Of a DNA stretch of 32,272 nt, positions 20,014 through 30,795 are shown piece by piece. Each line of letters begins with the position of its first letter. The stretch's first letter is position 1. Below the pieces are notes generated by a model. It saw only the letters and a program-made list of their open reading frames with translations. It was not told the DNA's origin and ran no database searches. This DNA comes from Chalara sp. BL73 (taxonomy: Eukaryota; Ascomycota; Leotiomycetes; Helotiales), in assembly GCA_918026815.1 (NCBI GenBank), contig CAKJVC010000101.1, positions 1-32,272 on the forward strand, in the 5' to 3' direction. The translations under genes were made by a program, and so were the position numbers.

Positions 20014-20330
20014 TGTCACGTGATGAAGTGTGGGTTGTTAGTCATGTGACCTCGGATCGAAGGGTGCATATAAGGGATGCCTTCAGTGCTGGGGATCAAC
20101 AAGAACCAACAATCATCAATTATCAACAACAACACTTAGAACGCTATATCAATACAACTGATTCTACTTTTCTATATATTATATCCTATAAGCTATTGAC
20201 GTTTATTTATTATATAGAGCTTAAGCTCACCGGTGCTCTTTTCAGTATGCTACAGCCACCGCTGTTACGCTTATAAGTTTTGTGCTAAATCCTGTTGCTG
20301 TTCTTGCTTTTTAGCATGTTCCCCGCTACA
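20014..20330 (+). mobile_element. Probable 5' LTR of a degraded LTR retrotransposon
   Basis: It begins TGTCACGTGATGAAG and ends TTCCCCGCTACA, giving TG...CA ends over 317 bp, with a possible TATA box (GCATATAAGG, near 20068). The following sequence, GACTTACGCAAGGGATC at 20341-20357, resembles the start of an internal region after the primer-binding site of fungal Ty3/gypsy-type elements (from memory, not tested). No second LTR is seen in the window. Confidence 0.45.
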
Positions 20331-22880
20331 TGTATTTTAGTGACTTACGCAAGGGATCAAGCACTTTCTATAGCAACAGCGAAGCTTATAAACGCGATAT
20401 GCGGTGCGAAAAAGCAGAAAAGAAAGCACCGGCGCATTTTTTCAAATACGCTTTACTAACGGGCTACTCGATATAAAGCATTACAGCGATGTTTTTGTAA
20501 TACAAAAAAGAACGCTACAGGCTTTTAAAAAGCAGCACAAAGTTGAAAAGCGTTACAACAGCTTACAAAAACCTATTTAGTTAGTAATTTTTGCTAGCAA
20601 GCGACTTTTCTGAACAACATTTTAAAAATAAAAGCTAGTGTGCAAACGCTAAAGCCAAGCATTTGAACAGTACTTAGAAAGTAAAAGACTTAAAAGTACC
20701 GGAATTTAGTACAGTAATTAAAGTCAAGCAAATAGCAAAAGCTACAAAGCTTCGGCATAAACTGAAGCACACACTAATTTACAGCATAAAAAGTTCCGTT
20801 AAAAGAATTTCAGCAAAAGTTTTATTAAAAAGCTTTAAACGCTTTAGCAAAACAGTAGTTGCTATTAAAGTTTAAGCGGCTAGCATAAAGCAAATAAGTA
20901 TAAAAATTACTTTTGTTGCTGCTGCAAGCTGTTAAATCAAATATATAAATTGCTTTAATAGCAACGACTAGTTACATCAATTTTTTTTACGCTTAAAAGC
21001 TTTTTAACAAAACAACTTTTTGCTTATTACTATTGCTACAGTATTTACACTATATACAATGTTTTTTGCATCGGCACTAAAGTTTGTATATACGGCTAAA
21101 GAATTAAAGAAAAACAAGCTCGAAAATCTTATTTTAAGTTTATTTTTCGACAAAACACACAAGCACAAAAAGCTTAAAAAGCAATCGGTTGCTTTTACAA
21201 GTTTAAGCCGACTATATAACCGTGCTTACTTTCAATTTATGTCGATACTCGGAAAATATAACAGTCCGTTTTTAATAGCAAAAAGTTACTGTATACTTCA
21301 AGTTTTTTAACAAAAGCTTTAAAAATTATAAAATTTTAAACGATAAAAAAAGAAAAAAAAGCAGCAAAGTACGTTTCGGTTTAACTAAAAAAGATTAAAC
21401 AGTTAAGCGAATACAGTAATTCAGCTGTAACGTGAAAAGCCTTTTAACAAAAGCTATTGAAAAAGTACAAATACAAAAACTCGGAACAGCTTTTATATAC
21501 TATCGCATATTTCGACAAATACGTTAAAAACTTTAAAACAATCAACGATCGAAGTTACGTAACACAAAGTTAAATATACTTATATTGCAAAAATTTTAAC
21601 TAAGCCGAATTAAAATGCTTAGAAAAAAAGTTATTACAAACAAAATGCTAACGTTTAAGTTTTTGTATAAACTGTTTTATAAGCTGCGAGTAAAAATTTT
21701 CAAATATGCAGCAAAGCCTAGAAAGCTAAAAACGAAAAACATTAAGTTTTACAAAAAGTCTATAAGTATATTAAAAACGGATATGCAGTATTAAAAAAAT
21801 GAATAATTTAGTACAAAAACAAAAAATAAAAAACTATTTACAAAGTTTAAAAGCTTGAAAATAAACACTTTTTTGTGTTTGCAAAAACGCATTCGGCACT
21901 TTCGGCATTTTCGGCTTTTAAAATAAAGAATCGCAAAAAACTGTTTTGCTTTTTGTTAAAAAAATCTTTCGAAAACCGTTTTGTTACAAATAAAGAAATC
22001 GACAATATTACAGAAACTTAAAGCGTTTGCGGATTTTACAGACTGTTGCGAAACGAGCTTATTAAAAGCTCGAATAGCTAATTTTAACTATTTTAAAAAG
22101 AATTATGCTAAAAAATATAAAATTAATTACAAAAGATTTTTAAAAAAAAAATTCAAAAACAACGACACTTGCAAATAGTGTAAAATTACTAGTTAAATAA
22201 TATAAAGCCTTAAAAACCCTATAAGTACATAAACTAGTGCTATAACTACAAGAAGTTTATAAGTCTAAGCGTTATTTATAAGTTTAACAAAAACTATTAC
22301 ATTTGTTTAAAACTTTAAAAACTAAAAAACTTTTATACCGGTACAGTTTAGCAACGACTTTCCGCGAAAAAATCAAGTTATAGCGCGAACTATTAATACT
22401 AAATTCAGCTATATTCTCGAGAATAGAAAGCGAACTTTAAAAAAAAGCTCAGTTTAAAAAAAAGCTTAAGCTCGAAAAAAAGCGTAGTTAACAATATTGA
22501 AACTTACGTTTATAAAACTGGAAATATACTAACAAAAACGAAACTTAGTAATGAAATAAGTGCTTAAATGCAAAACTTTATTGCAAAAAAGCGAAAATAA
22601 AGCCTGTAAAAACAAAGCTATTTACTAAAAAAAAAGCGTTAAGCGTTATATAACTTTAAGCTTACGTTACAAAAAAGCTTTAAAAACAGGCAAAACACAG
22701 TGTAGTTAAAGCACTGCAGCTAAAAACAGTACGTTTTAAGAAAGCGCTTCTGAAAACAAGTTTAGAAAGTCAGAAAAACAAGCTTAAAACGGAAGTTTAC
22801 AAAAGCTTAAAAATTGAAACTTACAGTAGCGAATGCGCTAGCTAAGTTTAGCTACAGCTATAAAAGCTCGCTAGCGAAAC
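20331..22880 (+). mobile_element. Heavily mutated internal transposon sequence
   Basis: This is 2.5 kb of very AT-rich DNA. The longest frames (21020-21310, 96 aa; 21981-22178, 65 aa) are Lys/Asn/Phe-rich, as expected when RIP converts codons, and I recognise no domain in them. TG is scarce while A-rich words such as AAAAGC and TACAAA abound. By position it could be the gag region of the element starting at 20014, but the identity is not shown by the sequence. Confidence 0.4.
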
Positions 22881-22889
22881 TTATAACCC

Positions 22890-23108
22890 TAACCGCGAGG
22901 CCGGTGGCATCTGGGCCCAAATACCAGGCGGTCGAGGGGCGGCCGGGCCAGTTCCAGAGCCGGGCCACTTTCGCGACGGCGACGGCGACAGCGACGGCGA
23001 CGCCCCGCCCTCCCGCGCGCCGGCCCCCTTCTCGCCGCGACCCACGCCCGCCGGCTTGGAATCAGGGCCCCGCCGTCGCTGGCGCGCGCGGCGAGGTCGT
23101 CGTCGCTC
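22890..23108. other. Extremely GC-rich island
   Basis: After AT-rich DNA ending in ATAACCCTAACC (22880-22891) the composition changes within a few bases to mostly G and C for about 220 bp, including a GACGGC-type microsatellite at about 22974-23003. The plus-strand open frame across it is low-complexity and not a credible gene. It ends at the simple-repeat tail of the LINE. The origin is unknown. Confidence 0.6.
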
Positions 23109-25574
23109 AGTAGTAGTAGTAGTAGTAGTAGTTTATTGCGCCCGGCTAAGCCTAAAGGGCCCTATTCTATATTACATATTACGCTTCTCTTCGGGTGTTT
23201 TAATGCCTCCTGAAGCCCATACAGAACTGCTTCTATTTATATTTTCCGATTTCAGTAACACATATTCCACGTGGTCTCGTGCGTAGTTAGTGGCAAGTTA
23301 ACTTGAAGTTCATTCCTCCAAGTGTTCAATGTCCTATTGTCGGCGACTGAAGCGAGACCTGCTGGGGACACGAGGTGATAAGGGGTTAGTCGGGATAAAA
23401 GAAAGAAATGGGATTTCCTATTGTAGGAAGTTAGTTGCCTACTCTACTTCCATGTCCAGTCGTCTTGTGGCTATGGCGAACTTGATCGTTGCTCGAACCG
23501 CGTCTATATTTGGTGTCCATGTCTCTGGGTCAGATGGAGCTTTCCCCAAGATGGAAGGAGAGGTTGCCTCTTCTAGTGTCTGTCTGTGCTAGCATTTGCG
23601 TTCGGTGTGCGTCCCATCTCGTGCATCGGAAAAGGAAGTGCTTGACAGTTTCTGTTGCCTGTCCGCAGGCACACTGGTCAGATTCCGCTGCTCCAATCCG
23701 GTGAAGATATCCGTTCAGTCGTGCCATTCCTGTACGGAGCTGTGCTAATACGCTCGCTTCTCTCCGCTTGAGACCGTCGTATAGGGTACGAGTATGTTTT
23801 CCTGGCAGTGCGGTGTCTATTTCTCTGGAATACTTTCCCACCTCGTCTGGTAGTGTCCTTATTGCCTTTTCTGCTTTTCCCCTGTTGATAGTTGTAGATT
23901 TGGCTTGGTAGCACTGCCCTTGTGGTGTTCGGTCTGGCTCGGTAGCCTGTCGTGCGGCTTCCTTTGCTCTCCTGCCGAGCTCGAAGCTCTCCTGAGACGG
24001 GATCCATATCATCGAGATAGAATTGCCTCCTTTTCTCAGCGCAGACGCTACCTCGTAAATCTCTTTAATGCTGGTTTGTCCTGATTGATGTCTTGGTTGG
24101 CTCGTTGCTAGCAGGGCTCCCTGGTTGTTTGAAATAATCGTGATCTGTCTTCCCACCAGATGTAGCGGTAGGCGCTTCATTGCCATCGCTATCGCGGCGA
24201 GTTCAGCCGTGTACGGGTTCTGCTCCGTTCTTGCTCCCAGCGTGACCGAGTATGCACTCGGTTCTCTACCTGTTACAATGCCGAGAGTGTCGTGGATGGC
24301 TCCTCCCATCCCCACTATCCTCTTTCTCGCGGACGAGCTTGTCGCAATCCGAATACCGCAGATAGTGTTCGCAATGTTGGTAATCTCCTCCGTTCCGAAG
24401 TCGATTGTAGCGGGGAGCCGTTCCTCCCACGGAGCGATTACATAAGGCTGAATAACCTCCATCTTATTTGTTGGCATGTTTTGATGCGCACAAGCTATCT
24501 TTTGCAATGGTGACGTGAATCTCCGGAGTGCTCTGGTGTTTAGCTTCGATATTGATTCGTTTCGGGCAGCGTGCGGATGTTGACCCACACTTTCGTAGCC
24601 CTCTCTGCAAACCGCTCGCTCACTGTACGTATGCTGGCCTCGGCTTCTGCAACTGCGGTGGCGACGGTTCGAAAGCTCCTGTGACGGCCTGTGCTCCGAT
24701 TCTTTGTATTCGGTTCATTAAGGCCATGCCCTTGTGCCCGCAAGCATGCATCCACACATTTGAAGCGTAGTCCACGACTGGCGCTACCGTCGCTCCAAAC
24801 AACTGCCTTGCAGTTGAGGGAGAGACCAGCCGTAGTCGTTTTAATGCCATCGCGGCAAGAAGGCCCTTGGTTGTTGCTTTCCCGATGTGCTGTACATACC
24901 GGAGTCCGGAGTCCATAACGACTCCTAAGATCTTGGTCGCCTCCTTTGGTGCGATTGCCTCACCTTTGATAGTGAACGGTCTGGTACTGATTCGGTCATG
25001 CCGTCTAGTGAAATGAATGATTGCTGTCTTCTTGCCTTCGAACGTGGCTCCGCTCCGCCTTTCCCAGTCCATTGCTTTGTCGATGATAGCTTGAATCCCT
25101 TCTCGGTTCACATCCGCTGATGACCCTGTAACCCACGCGTTATAGTCGTCCACAAATGCTATTGATCCCCCATTTGCATTCAGTTTGTGTTGAACTAGGT
25201 CGGCATTGAAGAAGAGGAACAGGATTGGCGACAGTGGTGACCCTTGCGGTAGGCCTGCTTGTGGCAGTGGCTGCTGTTGAGACGTGTGGCCATTGACTAG
25301 TATGGTTGCGGTGCGTTCTGAGCAAAGCATCAATCCACCGTACTAGGGCCGGCCTCTCGCTGCGAGTCTCTGCAACAGCCTGTCCTTGTACACTCCATTG
25401 TATGCGCCCTTCACGTCGAAGCTAACCAAGCTCAGGACCTTCTTTGATCTCCATGCATTATAGATGTGTTCTTGCAACAGCAAAGTGCCTGTTCAGCAGA
25501 GCGCTTCTTTTCTGGCCCCGAAGTGATTCGTGGGGAGCCCGAGCAGTCTTTGCATCCGGTAACGGTAGGCCGCT
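23109..25574 (-). mobile_element. 5'-truncated non-LTR retrotransposon (LINE, Tad/jockey-like)
   Basis: On the minus strand it starts inside the reverse transcriptase at about 25574, runs through RNase H and a 3' untranslated region, and ends CGCAATAAA followed by (ACT)8 (plus-strand AGT repeats, 23109-23132). A simple-repeat tail after an AATAAA-like signal and a 5' truncation are hallmarks of LINE insertion. The 5' boundary is judged from the change from AT-rich host sequence (AAATAAAACA) to LINE-like coding sequence. No target-site duplication could be recognised. Confidence 0.85.
23439..25574 (-). pseudogene. LINE reverse transcriptase / RNase H, frameshifted
   Basis: In order on the minus strand: LPTNHFGARK; LLLQEHIYNAWRSKKVLSLV; motif A SFDVKGAYNGV with its catalytic Asp; motif B GLPQGSPLSPILFLFF; motif C AFVDDYNAW (F-V-D-D in place of Y-A-D-D); a thumb region with RTVATAVAEAEASI; an RNase H-like domain (GGAIHD, TELAAIAMAMKRLPL, SNNQGALLATSQPRHQSG); a Cys/His knuckle CACGQATETVKHFLFRC; and the end WTPNIDAVRATIKFAIATRR with stop at 23439-23441. 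At least five frame changes interrupt it, one at a G4 run (plus 23544-23547). Without the 5' half it cannot be autonomous, whatever the cause of the frameshifts. Confidence 0.85.
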
Positions 25575-27586
25575 GTTTTATTTGTAGTTAAACCGAGATT
25601 GAATATTGACTCAAGATTATATTTACGATGTAACATCTGTTCATCAGTTCCGTATTCCACAAGATTCTTCCCACATGCTTTAAGATGATGCAGCCACTCT
25701 AACACGCAAAAGGGTTGCTCCACGTTGAATCGTCGGTATTTGGGTCTTTCGCATGTGTAGATATTTACGTCAGTGCAGTGACGGAGGAACGCATCCAAGA
25801 GGGCCAATAGAGGAGTTCTCCAAGAGCCAATGAGAGGACGCCATATACAAAATGGTGCTGACAGCTCATGCAGTGGAGATTCTACCATGACCAGTTCATG
25901 GATAATATCCATAAGCCGATGCAGTTCGCTATCGATCGCGACTAGATTCCCTCAGTCCATAGCTCCCATTCAGAAATTCCTTCTGAGCCTTTGTAATAGA
26001 GATAGGCATGATAGAAGCGTCCGAAATTATAAAGAATATTATGAAGAAGACTACGTCCCAAAGAGCTTTTCATATGGCAAATTTCAGCCCCTATCTTAGT
26101 ACCCCCAAGAGCAGATCTTATCAATGAGCCCATATTCCATTGCGAATAGCAGGACTGGTTGAAAGCAAGTTTTTCCCGATATTTCACATCGTGGATTGTA
26201 TGCCTGGGAATATATCTTCGAGTGATCCATTCAAGTGTTTGACTATCCTCGAATCTCATTAGGAGATCCTCTTCAAAATCTACTATTCTATCTATATCGA
26301 TATAATTCTCTAAGAACTTGAGCGTTTCAAGTTGGGAGTTGTAACCTGGCGTATCTCCGGAGAGGCGATAGGGTAGTTGGCGCACCGCGGTGGCGTTAAT
26401 TGCGGCATGTCTTTCTACACGTTAGTACGTTAGAATGATAAAATGCCATTACACCAACGCACACTCTCCCGCTTGTGGATTTTGGATCCATTCCGGCATC
26501 TATAAGCCATTTGCAAAACTCAATATTGGACCATTCTATTGCATACTGCAGATTCGACAGTGGTTAAGGTTGGGGATAGCTGAGGAGGACCGCATGACAT
26601 ACCGAAAATAGTGAAGACCCATCAGGTTCTGTGTCATATAATGTAGCTTGCCCGCTTCGAGCAACCTTTTAACTTCTTGAATATCACCGCTCCTCGCTGA
26701 TTCCATAATTGGCGAGTCCAACGGAACAATATTACGGTAACGTAGGCTAAAATTAATAGAAGAAAAAGTTTTGCTGTAATGTAACTCCCAAACATGGCCA
26801 TTGAACCAGGATGTTGCGTTGAAGCCGATCCGAGCTATAAGTCTGTTCTGCGTTTTAGCCACTCTGTGATGTTCCTTCGTTCCACAATGCTTTTCTTTGG
26901 GGGATCTTTCGAAGTTGTCCAGTATCCTTGTATCATGACTCAGGTCTTGCGTTTGACATTGGTGTGAGAGCAATGAGAATGTGGCAGGAGTTGGAGGCAG
27001 TAACATCATTGACCGTAAATACTGGACTTCTTTCTCAAGACTTGATTCCCAAGAACGTTGTTTTTCCTGCGCAGCTTGATTCCGTGCCCTTTGGTCAGTT
27101 AGAATTTTATAGACCTTGGGGCATTAAGAATGGAAGTGCTTTCATCACTAATCTGAGTACATACTCCATAAGTGTCTGCTTGGAAAGTATAAGCATAAGC
27201 TGAGCGCTATGTAAGCTACTCCTCATACGATCGATCGAGCCCTGCCTTAAAACAAATTTCATAGATCCGATGACTTTCCGCCTCTCAATGTCACTGTTAA
27301 CTTCCTTGACAACCCTGTGAAGAATATCTGCTGCATTTTGGCAAAGGCTCAAACACTCCTTTGCTGATGATCCCGGAAGATCATCAAGTTGTCCTGTTTT
27401 GTGGGCTGTCGCGATCTCCGCGAAAACGTGATTTAGGAGGTCCAGCTCGTCAATGAAACGTTGAACGTCCTTCGGTGCTTCTTTGATCGAGCTCGCAAAA
27501 GCCTTGAGCCTCAAGATTCCTTCTCCAATCTGCACGCCAAGAGATACAATGCCCACCGCTGCGGCTGCTACTTCAAGGCCGGACAT
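25575..27586 (-). pseudogene. STAND-type N-domain/ankyrin protein, truncated by LINE junction
   Basis: The ATG at 27586 opens MSGLEVAAAAVGIVSLGVQI, the typical beginning of the helical N-terminal domain of fungal STAND/NLR-like proteins, followed by about 120 helical residues. After an intron come a coiled-coil stretch (QAAQEKQRSWESSLEKEVQY) and a conserved linker, GHVWELHYSKTFSSINFSLR. Ankyrin-type sequence follows: DSPIMESARSGDIQEVKRLL, YDTEPDGSSLFS, a 57-nt intron 26546-26602, then NIEFCKWLIDAGMDP, and a long C-terminal region ending NLVEYGTDEQMLHRKYNLES. No NACHT domain lies between. A one-base shift occurs near 26645 (AAGCT where AAGGCT is expected). The normal C-terminus is missing and the frame runs into LINE sequence. 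Proteins of this class are linked to self/non-self recognition in fungi; that role is inferred from family only. Confidence 0.7.
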
Positions 27587-28287
27587 TACGATTATAAAAA
27601 TCAGGATTGCCTTCTCAGAAGAAGAATAGCATACATAGAACGGATGCAATACACCAAACGAACGGAATAAAAGTCTACAACAGGTCCAGGCGCCCGTTGA
27701 GGATTTGAAGGTAGAAAATTATAGCCACAGAGATTATGATTAGGTCTAGGCTTTGCTGCATCTCATCCTCGATCACGGTTCAACTACGAGTTAAATCAAG
27801 CCACGAAAACTGTGTAACCACCAAGGCCAGAGCAATGCCCCAGGCTTTCCTACAGAAACCACTCTACACAGAATACAAGAAACATGATTGACCAGCGATG
27901 GACCCAAAGTTAGCCTCGCCATTTTGCCCAGGGATGTACTTTGGTAAAATCATGACCAGCTAGCGATGCAGTGAGAGTTAGCCTTGCCGTTACGCCTAAA
28001 GCTGTAAATCAGCAAAGAGACGTGTCGGAATCGAACAATATTGTTAAAGTCCAATATTTACAAGAAGCTGTGAGATTAAAAAGTTGTACTCCACAGCCAA
28101 CAATAAGTACTATGATATATTTCACGGCAAGTTAATGAATCATTCTATCGTGACCTTGATTGACTACACAAATCTAGGGGCATCCGATGTATGCATCAAA
28201 GCATGGAGAATTCATGAATGCTGCGGCCCGCGCCGGTATTCTCACAATAGCAGCCGGACTATAGAGATAGCAGCATATTTTAATATA
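27587..28287. other. Intergenic, STAND gene to DnaJ gene
   Basis: No gene seen. Two diverged copies of a sequence of about 40 bp, starting GACCAGC and containing AGTTAGCCT, lie at about 27891-27940 and 27955-28000. The open frame at 28084-28494 (plus) overlaps the DnaJ gene in antisense and is not supported. Confidence 0.45.
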
Positions 28288-29485
28288 TCACCGGGTCACC
28301 TTAAAGTTGCTCACCTTGATAACAAGCTTCTCTCTCACCTTCACACCCAAAAACGAGACCGAGCTGTATTCCGATACCCACACCGTCTCCGCAGGAACAT
28401 CGGGACGGAAAGACGCAAGACGCTCCTCAAGGATCCTCAGCTCGGTCCTCAGCTCCCTGAACACCGCCCGCCGGCCATCCAACCGTCGTTTTAGGACACC
28501 GCCCGCCGCTTCCCGTCCAATGATGGCCGCCTCCCGTTGACGGATCTCCCGCTCGTGCTTCTCCCTGGCGGTATGGGAGAGCGATGATGAAAGCAAGCGG
28601 CACAGGCTCTGACTCCTCTTCTCGAGCCAATCCCTGTCCTCGTCATTGAGCTTCTTTATTTCTTCCAGTTCGGCCTTCAAATTACCCACGGCGCTTTTAC
28701 ACATAGCTTTCGGTTGCACCCAGCTCTCAGATTCTCTAGCCGCCGAATTTCCGCCAATTTTTGGCTTCTGCCTTGTCAGCTGCGCGTTGCTGTTCAGCTT
28801 GCTCTTTAGCTCTCGTTCTTGTTTGGCTTGTCTCGCTTGTGCACACTTCTTTCGTTTCAGTTCCGCAGCAAGACGTCTCTGCTGCAAAAAGCTTCTTCTC
28901 GCCGTTTCCTTTCTTGGTCGGCCTTGAACTCCTTGAGCAAATCAGCGCTGAATCGTGCCCGTTCAGCGGCTACTTCCTCCTGTTTCTTCATCATCTTTGC
29001 TCTCGGCTTCGCGGGTTGTTTCATATCATTCAAATTTGCCCGATACCTCTTCATAGCAGCAATTCGATCCTGCCGCGCATGTTCTGATGCTGTAGCATCC
29101 AGGGACCATATTCCTTTATTCTGCCCCTTCTGGAACTTCTCTTCTTCTTGCCTTCTCAGATTTTCCTTTGCTTTTGTGCACGGTTTCTAATATCAGGCAA
29201 TATCCTGTCATAATCTTGTCGGCGAACCGAGTCCTGGATCGTATCCCAAGCCTCCTGTAACTGAAAACGCAGCAACCGTCAGTTCGCAAACCAGACCAAT
29301 CCCCAAGCCTAGAAGAATGACGCTCACCAATTGGAAGCTAGCCGTTGCAGTCTCTACATTCGGATTTTTGTCCGGGTGACGCTCCTTCAAGAGGCGGCGG
29401 TAGTTTTCTTTATGGTGTCAACAGGCGCCGCGCTCGACACCTCAAGAATAGCATAATAATCATGCGTCGTCTGAGCACTTGCCAT
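28288..29485 (-). CDS. DnaJ-domain coiled-coil protein (three homopolymer frameshifts)
   Basis: Two exons, 29328-29485 and 28288-29260, with a 67-nt intron (GTGAGC...CTGAC...TTCAG). Start MASAQTTHDYYAILEVSSAA, then helix II and the J-domain signature RRLLKERHPDKNPN with an intact His-Pro-Asp loop, then LQEAWDTIQDSVRRQDYDR. The rest (about 300 aa) is a highly charged coiled coil rich in Lys, Arg, Glu and Gln, ending with a shorter hydrophobic tail (VWVSEYSSVSFLGVKVREKL). The frame is broken by one missing base at A4 (plus 29404-29407), A4 (plus 29161-29164) and T5 (plus 28886-28890). With these allowed for, length is about 377 aa. J proteins stimulate Hsp70 ATPase; the client or location is not evident. 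The good conservation argues for consensus errors rather than a pseudogene. Confidence 0.75.
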
Positions 29486-30795
29486 GGCTTAATATCGATT
29501 TTCGAAGCTGTGCAGTGCACGCCTCGGATCTCGTATAATCTCTTGTTATACCACGGCTGTGGGATATGCACTGAGTAGATTTTACTTCAAAGCTTACACG
29601 AGGAGGGCGCTTCTCCGATTTTTGAAGAAGCAGAGTGAGGGAAAGGCACCTCATTCTTTCATGTTCGACGTCGCACGGTCATCTGCAGCCCACGAAGCGT
29701 TGAGTGGTTCGATGGCGTACATGCATTTGACCGTTCATGATCTGGCCAGCCATAGGTTACGGACATGCTTGATGAGCCGACTCCGAGACACCGAAATTCC
29801 AGAGGAGTGAAAAGCAAATGGAGGGACGTCTCGCAGGCCAACCGACCAAATAGATATACCTCACCACCAGAAAAATAGCGTAAGAAAGCAAAAAAGAAAA
29901 CCACCAAAAAGCCACTATTCCCAACAATACCTCCTACAGTCACGCACCAATCCTCACCGCACAACTCGTCAAAGCAACACAGCATATGCACCTGCACCTG
30001 CACTTACACCTACACTTCCACTCCCAAATATCCCGAACCAACCCCGAATAACAAACCACATCACAACACCATAACCATCTCCAAAACTAAACGAGCAGGA
30101 ACAAGTACGGCGAATCCTTAAAAGAAAGGAGAGGAGAGGAGATGAGATGAGATAGATGGGGCGGAAGAGATCGGAGAAGAAAGTACTTAAGTAAGAAAGG
30201 AACGGGATAGAATAGAATAGTTGGAAGCACTTGCTAACCAGCATCTGCGCTAAACAATGATGGGAATGTTTGGTTATGTAGGGAAAAGGATTTAGGTGAA
30301 ATGGAGTGGATAATGGAGTTGGTTTAGAAGAATTGAGATGGCGAAAATGACTTGGACTGACAGTTCCTTTGCTCTGATGCTCAATCAGTTATCAGCACGT
30401 CACAGCAGAAGTAAAAACACTACTCCGATTGATCTCGCCTTTTGTATTCTCTCCTAGACGCTACTTGTTTGACAACCCGCCACGCCATGCAAATGAAGCC
30501 ACAAAGGATGTAGAGAGCCGCAACACTCCGGTACTCGAAATATCAGGCAGATTGAAGAGCCGAAGGAAAATTCTCGCAACAAAGATAGGAAATAAGGAAA
30601 CCATCACACATAATACGATGGCGTCATGAGGTCGTGCCCACTTTCATGCGTTGTTCCCCATGACTGTGTCATCGCTCATTATCATCTGCCATTTCCGCCA
30701 TTCTAAAACTTCCACCGCCATAGTGCTTTTCTGCAATTCATCCGCCATAACACCTTTTCACTGATATGCTCGGCCGAGCAGGGGCATGTGGCTAT
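29486..30795. other. Intergenic, DnaJ gene to reticulon gene
   Basis: About 1.3 kb without a recognisable gene. It contains the DnaJ promoter and the 3' region of the reticulon gene. A purine-rich tract (GGAGAGGAGAGGAGATGAGA and following) lies at 30128-30155. Open frames such as 29659-30003 (minus) and 29969-30244 (minus) are low-complexity or Ser/Leu/Phe-rich and appear spurious. Confidence 0.5.

Noticed and set aside
22880..22891. True telomere or internal telomere array
   Set aside because: Only about one and a half repeats are present; reported only as a motif at a junction.
22814..23113. 99-aa ORF through the GC-rich island
   Set aside because: Composition is low-complexity and driven by extreme GC and microsatellite sequence; it starts in mutated AT-rich DNA.
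23678..24513. Plus- and minus-strand ORFs overlapping the LINE RNase H region
   Set aside because: The RNase H-like frame has recognisable motifs; these others do not.
28000..28060. Possible tRNA on the minus strand (T-loop-like GTTCGATTCC)
   Set aside because: The flanking bases do not form the T-stem, and no acceptor, D or anticodon arms can be found.
29659..30244. Two minus-strand ORFs upstream of the DnaJ gene
   Set aside because: Biased Ser/Leu/Phe or Gly-rich composition, no domain, and no splice pattern that joins them to a gene.
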